A stretch of 64,000 nt of DNA, from assembly GCA_965229095.1 (NCBI GenBank), contig OZ245855.1, positions 930,001 to 994,000 on the forward strand, read 5' to 3'. Position numbers and translations under genes: made by a program. The DNA is from Taibaiella sp965229095. Its GTDB lineage: Bacteria > Bacteroidota > Bacteroidia > Chitinophagales > Chitinophagaceae. The notes beneath the pieces are model-generated. The model ran no database searches. It was not told where the DNA came from and was given only the letters and a program-made list of their open reading frames with translations. This document shows, piece after piece, positions 17,010-24,232 of this stretch (the first letter of the stretch is position 1; each line of letters opens with the position of its first letter).

Positions 17010-17906
17010 ATGAACATCACGATTACAGGTTCTCTCGGGAACATCAGCAAACCACTTGCACAACAACTGATCTCAAAAGGGCATAGGGTAACGATTATAA
17101 GCCGCCAGCCGGAGAAGGCTGCCGCTATAACAGCCCTTAATGCTATCCCTGCTATTGGTTCTGTAGAGGATACCGCCTTCTTATTGCAGGCCTTTGCTAA
17201 CGCCGATGCGGTATATACTATGATACCCCCGGATTACCACACCAGCGATATCCTGGGATACATGAAGAATATGGGTGACCGATATGCGGACGCCATCAGG
17301 CAAAGCGGCGTGAAGCATGTAGTGAACCTGAGTGCCATTGGTGCACACGATATTGATGGACCAGGCCCTACCAGCGCTAATTATTATGTGGAGCAACAAT
17401 TAAATGCCATTGAAAATACACATGTACTGCATCTGCGGCCGGGTTTGTTTTATTCCAACTTCTATGGTGCTATCGATATGATGCGGCATCAGCATATCAT
17501 TGGCAATAATTTCGACGCGGATACCGCTATGGTCATGTCGCATCCTGAAGACATTGCCACGGTAGCCGCCCAGGCTCTTGACGCACTTGATTTCAATGGA
17601 AAGAATGTTCGTTATGTAGTTAGTGACGAAAAAAACGGTGCTGAAGTAGCCGCCATATTGGGCAAAGCCATTAGTCAGCCCGATCTGGCCTGGGTTGGGT
17701 TTTCCGATGAAGTGCTGATGCAAGGCATGTTGCAAAGTGGCATGAGTGAACAGATGGCCAAAGTATATGTGATCGAAATAGGTGTGGCCTTAAGAGAGGG
17801 AACGCTGTTTGCCGACTACCGCAAACACCAGCAGCAGGCCTTTGGTCAGATTACTTTCACAGACTTTGCAACAGAGTTTGGATCCGTATACAATAATCAG
17901 AATTAA
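17010..17906 (+). CDS. NmrA-like NAD(P)-binding oxidoreductase
   Basis: A 298-residue atypical short-chain reductase of the NmrA/quinone-oxidoreductase (QOR2-like) type. From ATG 17010 it begins MNITITGSLGNISKPLAQQL, a Rossmann beta-strand with the G-x(2)-G-x(3)-K pattern, followed by VTIISRQPEKAA, where the Arg suggests NADP. VVNLSAIGAHD and LRPGLFYSNFY correspond to the substrate-side loops. It is divergent from an HxlR regulator, an arrangement common for electrophile- or quinone-responsive reductases, which suggests detoxification. The start upstream at 16887 is rejected because it spans the regulator and both promoters. A terminator follows. Confidence 0.88.
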   Translation: MNITITGSLGNISKPLAQQLISKGHRVTIISRQPEKAAAITALNAIPAIGSVEDTAFLLQAFANADAVYTMIPPDYHTSDILGYMKNMGDRYADAIRQSGVKHVVNLSAIGAHDIDGPGPTSANYYVEQQLNAIENTHVLHLRPGLFYSNFYGAIDMMRHQHIIGNNFDADTAMVMSHPEDIATVAAQALDALDFNGKNVRYVVSDEKNGAEVAAILGKAISQPDLAWVGFSDEVLMQGMLQSGMSEQMAKVYVIEIGVALREGTLFADYRKHQQQAFGQITFTDFATEFGSVYNNQN

Positions 17907-17925
17907 GTAGCTTCTGCTATAGGAA

Positions 17926-17959
17926 AGCGGAGGGCCTCCATCGGGGTGCTCCGCTTTTT
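17926..17959 (+). terminator. Terminator of the NmrA-like gene
   Basis: AGCGGAG and CTCCGCT form a stem with a long inner loop (partly paired), followed by TTTTTATTT. Confidence 0.75.
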
Positions 17960-18047
17960 ATTTAACAAAGATATTCTACTAGAGCGCTCTTCGCCGACGA
18001 TATTGGATTCTATAAAAGACGATATTTGATCCTGTAAATCTGATGTT

Positions 18048-18446
18048 ATGGAAATTATTAAGAACGGTGCGCAAGCATCTGTAAAAGGTCCGGCAAACTG
18101 GTTTACCGGAGCTGTACGTATTGACCCCCTGTTTCAGAAAAAAGAAGCGACAAAGGCAGCCGGGGCACTGGTGACCTTTGAGCCAGGCGCAAGAACAGCC
18201 TGGCATACCCATCCCGCGGGCCAGACGCTTATCGTTGTTTCTGGTCTGGGGTGGGTACAACGGGAAGGTGGGCCTATTGAGGAGATCAGGCCAGGAGACG
18301 TCATTTGGTTTGAACCGGATGAAAAGCACTGGCATGGCGCTTCACCAGATAAAGCTATGAGTCATATTGCCATCCAGGAGGAGTTAAATGGCGAGATCGT
18401 AAATTGGATGGAAAAGGTGACGGACAGTCAGTATAGCAAACAGTAA
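18048..18446 (+). CDS. Cupin-domain protein (mandelonitrile lyase/cupin-2 type)
   Basis: A single-domain cupin of 132 residues. Metal ligands are visible: H53 and H55 (AWHTHPAGQT), Q59, and H94 or H96 in FEPDEKHWHGASP. PGARTAWHTHP and the EEIRPGDVIW turn are typical of the small cupin group that includes (R)-mandelonitrile lyase-like and carboxymuconolactone-associated proteins. These proteins are often found with redox genes, and the gene follows the NmrA-like reductase, though a terminator separates the two. Substrate unknown. Confidence 0.87.
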   Translation: MEIIKNGAQASVKGPANWFTGAVRIDPLFQKKEATKAAGALVTFEPGARTAWHTHPAGQTLIVVSGLGWVQREGGPIEEIRPGDVIWFEPDEKHWHGASPDKAMSHIAIQEELNGEIVNWMEKVTDSQYSKQ

Positions 18447-18474
18447 TTGATATGGCTAAGCCGGAGCTCCAACC

Positions 18475-18631
18475 TTAAACCAATACATAAGACGCTATAG
18501 CGGGTTCGAATGCGTCGATATCGAAGGGTTTATTGAAAAATATCGTTTGCGGACAGCGTTCCTGATCAATCTCACGCCGTTCATAACGGGACTGATATCA
18601 GGATAACAGGTATATTAGCTATTCGCTGATC
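18475..18631 (-). pseudogene. Remnant of a response-regulator receiver domain
   Basis: Two minus-strand frames joined by a frameshift spell the C-terminal half of a receiver domain. The first reads IANIPVILISVPL and stops. The second reads SRYERREIDQE, then CPQTIFFNKPFDIDAFEPAI and SYVLV, and ends at TAA (18475-18477). IPVILIS-x-Y followed about 20 residues later by F-x-NKPFD is the beta4 / beta5-Lys signature of CheY-like domains. Neither phosphoacceptor half nor output domain is present. The frame break is seen directly; the family is inferred from the motif. Confidence 0.5.
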
Positions 18632-18731
18632 CTACTTCAATTACAAACAAAAGATCAGGTCCGTTACTTTTAAATAAAAATACTGTCGGCCAGTTGTCAA
18701 AATACACAACGCCGGTCTTCTTCCTTATCAT
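18615..18731 (-). CDS. Small ORF overlapping the RibD-like reductase stop by ATGA
   Basis: A 38-codon frame whose ATG overlaps the stop codon of the upstream reductase gene as ATGA, the usual geometry of translational coupling. The peptide ends VFLFKSNGPDLLFVIEVGSANS. It has no recognised family and lies directly beside a receiver-domain remnant, so it may be chance or debris. Low confidence. Confidence 0.2.
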   Translation of the reverse strand: MIRKKTGVVYFDNWPTVFLFKSNGPDLLFVIEVGSANS

Positions 18732-19279
18732 GGTTTCAAGTAGTGCAATGCTATACACCCCGATTGAAGCACTTCCGACCCAGCTAGTTTTAAATGTAGT
18801 AGCTTTTGCAGGTTGATATTTTCCAACAAACGCCTTCCTTCACCAACAACGACAGGGTGGACAACAAAGTAAAACTCATCGACCAGGTCTAGTGCTATTA
18901 ATTGCTCAGGTAAACTTACGCCGCCGATCGATATTTTCCCGCCAGGCTCTTGTTTCAGTTTGAGGATCTCATCCCGGAGATTTGTGCGGACAATTCTCGT
19001 ATTTCCTTCAGCGCTGCTTAATGACTGTGAAACGACGATTTTGTCGATGGCGGTAAATACCCGGGCAAATTCATTCTCCGATTGCGTTCCGGATCCGCTT
19101 TTGGCAACATCGGGCCAATAAGGAACCATCAGCTCGTAGGTCTTACGTCCATAAACGATTAGATCAACGTCCTGCATAAGGCGGGTAAAATATTCATGAA
19201 TCCCTTCGCCACCAGTAAATTTGGTATGGTCGCAGCAGCCATCTGCACTCAGGTTGATGCCATAGATTACGTTTCTCAT
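18728..19279 (-). CDS. Dihydrofolate reductase/RibD C-terminal domain protein
   Basis: A 183-residue protein of the DHFR-like RibD C-terminal family. The N-terminus RNVIYGINLSADGCCDH matches the strand 1/loop of the fold. VDLIVYGRKTYELMVPYWPDVAK near 38-60 is the substrate-loop signature (GRKTYE-x(2)-x-YWP). Residues 112-135 (GGKISIGGVSLPEQLI) carry the GG nucleotide-binding turn, and the C-terminal VDEFYFVVHPVVVGEGRRLLE is highly typical. These stand-alone proteins are widespread in Bacteroidota; their reductase substrate is mostly unknown. It is not DHFR proper (no folA motif) and not RibD (no deaminase half). Confidence 0.88.
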   Translation of the reverse strand: MRNVIYGINLSADGCCDHTKFTGGEGIHEYFTRLMQDVDLIVYGRKTYELMVPYWPDVAKSGSGTQSENEFARVFTAIDKIVVSQSLSSAEGNTRIVRTNLRDEILKLKQEPGGKISIGGVSLPEQLIALDLVDEFYFVVHPVVVGEGRRLLENINLQKLLHLKLAGSEVLQSGCIALHYLKP

Positions 19280-19533
19280 TGGATTGATTTATGTCTTGTT
19301 GCTATCGGTAAATAATATTAACAAAATTCAATCGTATTATCTGCAAATGCTTTCTGAATTAACAATTCTCAATTCTTTCCAATCCGCTTCGGAATCGATA
19401 CCATAATGTGGCGATTACCAACAGCAATATGTGTCGTGTAGGAAAATATTACCTGAATTTTGTTACTCATTTTTCATCAAACAAAGCGAAATTTGAGAAG
19501 GCAAGGTAAACAACCCTTAATTCCATATTTCCT

Positions 19534-19965
19534 ATGACCGTACAAGAACAAATCCAGGACTATATCAGCAGCCAGCCAGAGCCCAAGCGTGGCGATATGC
19601 AAGCGCTGCACCAGCGCATACTCCAAATACAGCCAGGTTGTACCTTGTGGTTCCTGGATGGTAAAAACAGCGAAAACAAAATTGTTTCCAACCCGAATAT
19701 AGGATACGGAGCTTATACCATAAAGTATGCCGACGGCACAACCCGGGAGTTTTATCAAATCGGCCTGAGCGCCAATACCACCGGGATCTCCGTCTATATT
19801 CTCGGGATCAAGGATAAGACATACCTGGCTCAAACGTATGGAAAAGAATTGGGCAAGGCGAGCGTCAGCGGGTATTGTATTAAGTTCAAAGCGCTGAAGG
19901 ATATAAACATTGATATACTGGAAGCGGCAATACGATACGGCTTTCAGGCTGCGTATGAACGCTGA
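19534..19965 (+). CDS. DUF1801 (YdhG-like) domain protein
   Basis: A 143-residue cytoplasmic protein of the YdhG/DUF1801 family. It begins with a helical segment (VQEQIQDYISSQPEPKRGDMQALHQRILQI). A conserved beta sheet follows with LWFLDGKNSENKIVSNPNIGYGAY, the family glycine turn, FYQIGLSANTTGISVYIL and GKASVSGYCIKFKALKDINIDIL. These are the usual DUF1801 landmarks: IGYG, then S-N at the strand ends, then the phrase before the last helix. The biological role is unknown. It stands alone. Confidence 0.8.
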   Translation: MTVQEQIQDYISSQPEPKRGDMQALHQRILQIQPGCTLWFLDGKNSENKIVSNPNIGYGAYTIKYADGTTREFYQIGLSANTTGISVYILGIKDKTYLAQTYGKELGKASVSGYCIKFKALKDINIDILEAAIRYGFQAAYER

Positions 19966-20094
19966 ACTGATGTGATAATTTTTGAAAAATATAGTTTATC
20001 GTTGTCCTTGCTTCTCATTATCACGGGAGTTTGTTTGCAATGAATTGGTTTGGGCCCTTGAGTACTAAATGAAGGTAGCCTGTCGGTAGGGGCA

Positions 20095-20190
20095 TTACAA
20101 ACCGTTCAACAGGTTTCTAGCATAAGTTTGCCCGGGCTCCCCCGTTGCCATCTTTGCCAGTGTTTCACGATAGTCCCGATCCGGCTCTCG
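20095..20190 (-). pseudogene. Possible C-terminal gene remnant
   Basis: The 19966-20270 spacer holds a minus-strand frame of about 31 codons that ends at TAA and reads like coding sequence (EPDRDYRETLAKMATGEPG then QTYARNLLNGL), with no start of its own; a terminator hairpin lies directly upstream. The family is not recognised. The rest of the spacer shows nothing else. Confidence 0.25.
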
Positions 20191-20192
20191 AC

Positions 20193-20229
20193 CAATACAA
20201 AACCCGCTACAGTAGCGGGTTTTGTATTG
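20193..20229. terminator. Bidirectional terminator
   Basis: CAATACAAAACCCGCTA, a 3-nt loop and TAGCGGGTTTTGTATTG form a perfect 17-bp stem with T-runs on both strands, downstream of the carbonic anhydrase gene. Its core is identical to the hairpin at 6891. Confidence 0.8.
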
Positions 20230-20270
20230 ATTGATGCTTTTGGTTGCCTTGCAAATTTTGAATTATAGCC

Positions 20271-20984
20271 TCAGTCCATAAACGTTACAACTCCTGTGTT
20301 AATATTGTAGTACGCCCCTATAATTTTAATCTCACCTTTATCTGCCATTTCTTTTAAGATCGGGCTCTTTTCCCTGATCGTTTTAATGGCATTGAGGACA
20401 TTGTTCTTTAAAACATACATGACGTACTCTGCATTTTGGGAAGATTTGTCGCCAGGAAAGTCTTGAGAAGCATCAATGGCGGGTCTTATATTGGCCAGCA
20501 TCGAAGTTATATTGCCCAGTTTCACATCATCGATAGCCGAGGTAATAGCGCCACAGGATTCATGTCCTAAAACAAGAATTAATTTGGCCCCCATAACCCT
20601 GCAGCCGAATTCCATACTACCCAGTAAATCCGTGTTTACAAAGTTGCCGGCTATCCGTCCTACGAAAAGGTCGCCGATGCCTCTGTCAAATACATCTTCC
20701 ACCGGTATCCTGCTATCGATGCAGGAAAGGATCACCGCTTTGGGAAATTGTCCGCCGGCGGCCTTGCGCACCATCGCTGAGTGATCCCTTGCCGTAACAT
20801 TATTGTCTACAAACCGTTCGTTGCCTTCTTTCAATGCCCGGATAACATCATCGGGGGTTAAGGCGGCTTGTTCTTCTGCTGTTAAAACCCGTTCTCTGCG
20901 GGGCAAAGGGATAGGGTGGGCTTGCCCGGAGTCACCAGCTACAGTGTTAGTGTTATTGTCTTCAGATAAAGTTTCGTTTGTCAT
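20271..20984 (-). CDS. Beta-class carbonic anhydrase
   Basis: A zinc enzyme that interconverts CO2 and bicarbonate. It has 237 residues and is cytoplasmic with no signal. Zinc ligands and dyad are visible: C88 and D90-x-R92 in LSCIDSRIP, then H141-x(2)-C144 in LGHESCGAI, which is the beta-class C-D-R...H-x(2)-C signature. The first 45 residues are a low-complexity, Asn/Asp/Thr- and Pro-rich tail before the core (LTPDDVIRALKEGNERFV). The C-terminal IKIIGAYYNINTGVV strand is standard. It is transcribed alone, minus strand, ending at a strong terminator. Confidence 0.95.
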   Translation of the reverse strand: MTNETLSEDNNTNTVAGDSGQAHPIPLPRRERVLTAEEQAALTPDDVIRALKEGNERFVDNNVTARDHSAMVRKAAGGQFPKAVILSCIDSRIPVEDVFDRGIGDLFVGRIAGNFVNTDLLGSMEFGCRVMGAKLILVLGHESCGAITSAIDDVKLGNITSMLANIRPAIDASQDFPGDKSSQNAEYVMYVLKNNVLNAIKTIREKSPILKEMADKGEIKIIGAYYNINTGVVTFMD

Positions 20985-21243
20985 TGTTAGTGGTATTTTG
21001 GTGTAAAAAAACGGATATCTCAGTAAAGATAATAGATATAGTCAATGTATACAATACTCATTTTCCAGTTATTTAATATGATAATATGGTAAAGATATTT
21101 TTCCCCTCAAGATCGGTAGCTAAGCTCTGCTTCATTTACAAACCGTGAATCGAAAAATATTTATCCTAAATGGATAATTATTTATTGTTTTTCAATAAAT
21201 AATTCTATTTTTACACCCTAATTCTAAAAGCTACTACGTAATT

Positions 21244-21798
21244 ATGGAATTAAAAATCACTACCCAGCAGATTTTGAAGCTATTACAGGTGCTTTCCTGG
21301 ATCATTTTTATTGGCCTGTGTGTCGAAGCGGGCGGCATTATTTTCAGCACTATTTACAGCTTTGCGATCAACCCGGCCCATACCCGTAATTTCTGGGAAG
21401 GAGCTGATCTGTCAGGCCTTTATGATTATGATCATGGGCATTTTGTTGTCATGGTAATATTTATGACTATCGTAGCTGTATTGAAGGCAATTTTGTTCTA
21501 CCTGATCCTGAAACTTTTCCTGGACAAAAAGCTGAATATTGTACAGCCCTTCCATCCGGCATTAAGATGGTTTCTTTCCAATGCGGCTTACCTGGCTTTG
21601 GGAGTAGGCTTGTTCTCTTATTTCGGATGTAATTATGCCCGATGGCTGACAACGCAAAGAGTTGCGATGCCCGATCCGCAATCTTTGCAATTAGGAGGAG
21701 CAGATGTATGGCTCTTTATGGCAGTCATCTTATTTGTGGTGACGCAGATCGTAAAAAGAGGTATCGAGATACAACAGGAAAATGATTTAACTATTTAA
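21244..21798 (+). CDS. DUF2975 membrane protein
   Basis: A 184-residue inner membrane protein with about four transmembrane helices (residues 13-36, 63-88, 107-126, 154-172). The family DUF2975 is recognised by context and topology: it is directly followed, 11 nt later, by a small XRE-type repressor, and such pairs are widespread in Firmicutes and Bacteroidota. The soluble loop between TM1 and TM2 (PAHTRNFWEGADLSGLYDYD) faces the outside. The partner repressor is thought to be controlled by the membrane protein, but the signal is unknown. The two genes form an operon. Confidence 0.82.
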   Translation: MELKITTQQILKLLQVLSWIIFIGLCVEAGGIIFSTIYSFAINPAHTRNFWEGADLSGLYDYDHGHFVVMVIFMTIVAVLKAILFYLILKLFLDKKLNIVQPFHPALRWFLSNAAYLALGVGLFSYFGCNYARWLTTQRVAMPDPQSLQLGGADVWLFMAVILFVVTQIVKRGIEIQQENDLTI

Positions 21799-21809
21799 CT
21801 ATTTAGCTT

Positions 21810-22010
21810 ATGCCCATAATCGTAAACCTGGATGTAATGATGGCAAAGCGGAAAATGTCGTTAAACGAACTTTCTGAAAAGGTGGACATAACCCTCTCTA
21901 ACCTCTCCATCTTAAAAACTGGGAAGGCCAAGGCGATCCGCTTCAGTACGCTGGAAGCGATCTGCAAGGCACTTGATTGTCAGCCGGCAGATATCCTGGA
22001 ATATCGCTGA
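21810..22010 (+). CDS. Small XRE/Cro-type repressor (YozG-like)
   Basis: A 66-residue protein that is a single helix-turn-helix domain: PIIVNLDVMMAKRKMSLNEL, SEKVDITLSNLSILKTGKAK and IRFSTLEAICKALDCQPADIL. The last segment is the hallmark of the YozG/XRE group. It follows the DUF2975 gene after 11 nt and is certainly co-transcribed. The recognition helix is SNLSILKTGK. Confidence 0.9.
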   Translation: MPIIVNLDVMMAKRKMSLNELSEKVDITLSNLSILKTGKAKAIRFSTLEAICKALDCQPADILEYR

Positions 22011-22266
22011 TTGTTTTCTGTGTGAATTTTGATTTTTGTTGCTTCCATTCATTCACTTTAAGAGATGTCACAACAGCGTCTTTTGAGATCAGAAGATGTA
22101 GCGTTTTCGTGTACACTGGATCAATATCACTTCCATGATCCTCTGTAATTTTATATCCCACTATAGAATCCTCCAAGTAATTTGGCTTGCCTAGACTATC
22201 TATTAATTGACTGTACATAAGTCCTACTAGCTTGTCTATGTGAACTAGTTTTTGCGGATCAAGTTC
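22011..22266 (-). pseudogene. Truncated hypothetical protein gene
   Basis: A minus-strand frame runs convergently into the XRE gene. It reads protein-like upstream of the first ATG at 22218 (GLELDPQKLVHIDKLVGL then MYSQLIDSLGKPNYLEDSIVG, YKITEDHGSDIDPVYTKTLHL), bounded by an in-frame TAG just before it. This suggests that a start was lost. The frame formally continues to 21943 inside the XRE gene, where it is only the shadow of that gene. The text resembles small Bacteroidota proteins with a GYKI-x(2)-DIDPVYTK pattern, but I cannot name a family. Confidence 0.4.
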
Positions 22267-22445
22267 TAATCCTCTAAACAGCTAATCAGAAGTTCCTTCT
22301 TGCATACATTTTATTTTACATGAGGCGGACAAACTTGTTTGCTTCTTTTTGAGCTGATTTTTAGCCAATTATGTTGGGTTGAACCGCATTTCTCCAATAG
22401 CTAGCATGCCATATTTCGTACTTTTTCTAAAAAAAAATATAATCC

Positions 22446-22481
22446 TTTGCACTAAATGCATCCGATTATTATGTATCTTTG
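22446..22481 (+). promoter_or_regulatory. padR promoter
   Basis: TTTG at 22446-22449 and TATCTTTG at 22474-22481 (24-nt spacer). An imperfect dyad (ATGTATCTTT ... AAAGATAACTACAT, 22471-22507) spans the start site up to the start codon and resembles the ATGT...ACAT operators of PadR proteins, suggesting autoregulation. Confidence 0.5.
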
Positions 22482-22504
22482 TCTTAGGCAAAAAAGATAA
22501 CTAC

Positions 22505-22846
22505 ATGATCTTCTCTACAGAATTAATAAAAGGAACGCTGAAAACTATTGTCCTTAAGCTTTTGGCCGATAACCAAAAGATGTACGGCTACGAGATTACC
22601 CAAAAGGTGAAAGAACTTACTGCGGACCGTATCCAGATATCGGAGGGTGCTTTGTATCCTACGTTGCATGCTCTCGAAGTGGAAGGCCTGGTGACCACGG
22701 AAATCGAGTATATCGGCAAAAGGGTAAGGAAGTATTACAGCCTGAGCGTATCGGGACAATCGAGGACAAGAGAGAAGCTGAACGAGCTTACCGATTTTAT
22801 AGAAACCATGAAATTTCTGCTGGACCTCAAATTAAAGACGACTTAA
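22505..22846 (+). CDS. PadR family transcriptional regulator
   Basis: A 113-residue PadR-family repressor from the ATG at 22505. The winged-helix core is IKGTLKTIVLKLLADNQKMYGYEI followed by ISEGALYPTLHALEVEGLV and the wing RVRKYYSLSVSGQ. The C-terminal helix is for dimerisation. The upstream open frame from 22379 crosses the promoter and is rejected. Its stop overlaps the ATG of the next gene (TAATG), so the two are translationally coupled. It most likely controls this operon in response to a signal sensed by, or relevant to, the membrane protein. Confidence 0.93.
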   Translation: MIFSTELIKGTLKTIVLKLLADNQKMYGYEITQKVKELTADRIQISEGALYPTLHALEVEGLVTTEIEYIGKRVRKYYSLSVSGQSRTREKLNELTDFIETMKFLLDLKLKTT

Positions 22847-24006
22847 TGTATTGTATCACCGATCAGCATATAGACTATATCCTCGATGACATTAGACGTA
22901 ATGGTATCGAAACGGAGGATCTGCAGTTCAACCTCCTGGATCATATCTGCTGCCTGGCCGAACAAAGTCTCCGGGAAGGAGACGATTTTGAGAGCTTCTA
23001 CCGGCAAACGATAAAACAGTTTTATACAAAGGAACTGCGGGAGCTGGAAGAGGAAACTATCTTATTGCTCACTTTTAAAAACTACTTCATGATGAAAAAA
23101 ATAATGATCGCCGGCGGTGCGCTTTCCGTCATCGCTTTCCTCACCGGGTCCTTTTTTAAGATCATGCACTGGCCGGGTGCCAGCCTGTTGATCACCCTGG
23201 GTATCCTGCTGATGTGCTTTATTTTCCTGCCCCTGGTATTTATCTTAAAAGCAAAAGAAATAAACAGCGGTATTGAAAAGCTGACGGTAGCTATGGGCAC
23301 TTTATTGGGTATTCTGTTTTGCCTGGATGTCCTGTTTACAGTTAATCACTGGCCAGGCGCTACGGTATTATGGCTGTCGACAGTATGCGGATCGGCATTT
23401 GTTTTTATTCCCCTGTATTGCTTTACTGGTTTACGCAAGCCCGAAACCCGGGTCAATACTATACTGACCACCATCGTGCTGGTGGGCTTTACCGGTTTGC
23501 TGTTTACTATGGTCCGTCTGCGGCCTGTGGGTAACGGTAAGCAGGATAACGTGTACAGTTATGTACAGAACGAACAGATATGGCGTAAACTCTCGGAGCG
23601 TGCGGTAGTGCAGGAGGATAAGGCAAATCAGATCCTGTCTATCAGCAGCAAGCTTAAAGCCGGCATCCTGGAAGCGACGACGGGAAGGACCAGCCTGGCC
23701 GACAATACAACCATCGACCAGTTGGGCGAATTGCTGGATAATGAAAATTTAAAGGATAATTATTTGAGCCGGGGTGGGGCAGGAAGCCTGCTGCTGGAGC
23801 AGCTTAAAGCAGCGGTAGAGCAGTATAACGACAACCAGCAAAGCGTAACGGCACGCATCCCGATGCAACATTCCTGGCTGAATGCTTCCGTCGAGCATAT
23901 GCGTAGTTACGAGAACCTGTTTGTGCTCAACAGCCTTACCCAGTTACAGATCTACCTGGTCTCTACCGCGCTTCCTACCGTTCCTCAAACCGTTGCGCAA
24001 CGATAA
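22846..24006 (+). CDS. Membrane protein with two GldL-like HWPGA helical hairpins
   Basis: A 386-residue protein. The N-terminal soluble helical part (1-80) has an LDHICCLAEQSL phrase like PadR-linked effector proteins. Next come two related transmembrane pairs: FFKIMHWPGASLLITLGILL (103-122) and LFTVNHWPGATVLWLSTVCG (163-182), and a fifth helix near 205-222. The K/V-x-x-HWPGA turn followed by a glycine-rich helix is the signature of the T9SS motor protein GldL, here duplicated. The C-terminal 160 residues are soluble and helical. It may be a GldL-like channel or scaffold, but GldL function is not implied. Translationally coupled to padR. Confidence 0.6.
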   Translation: MYCITDQHIDYILDDIRRNGIETEDLQFNLLDHICCLAEQSLREGDDFESFYRQTIKQFYTKELRELEEETILLLTFKNYFMMKKIMIAGGALSVIAFLTGSFFKIMHWPGASLLITLGILLMCFIFLPLVFILKAKEINSGIEKLTVAMGTLLGILFCLDVLFTVNHWPGATVLWLSTVCGSAFVFIPLYCFTGLRKPETRVNTILTTIVLVGFTGLLFTMVRLRPVGNGKQDNVYSYVQNEQIWRKLSERAVVQEDKANQILSISSKLKAGILEATTGRTSLADNTTIDQLGELLDNENLKDNYLSRGGAGSLLLEQLKAAVEQYNDNQQSVTARIPMQHSWLNASVEHMRSYENLFVLNSLTQLQIYLVSTALPTVPQTVAQR

Positions 24007-24232
24007 GTATTATAGTATTCAGCGTCTGCTTGATTGAACTATAGTACAGCAATGAAATAACGATCATAGATACTCATGAATAGCCAGGAGCTTTGCTGCT
24101 TGCTATTCCGCCTCCTCATTTTTTAATGCACTCGGTACAACACGGTAAAGCAAAACAAAGCCTTTACTGAAGGGGCGTGCTATGCCCTAAACAAATAAAC
24201 TTATTGTAATCCGATTCTAAAAACATAACGCC

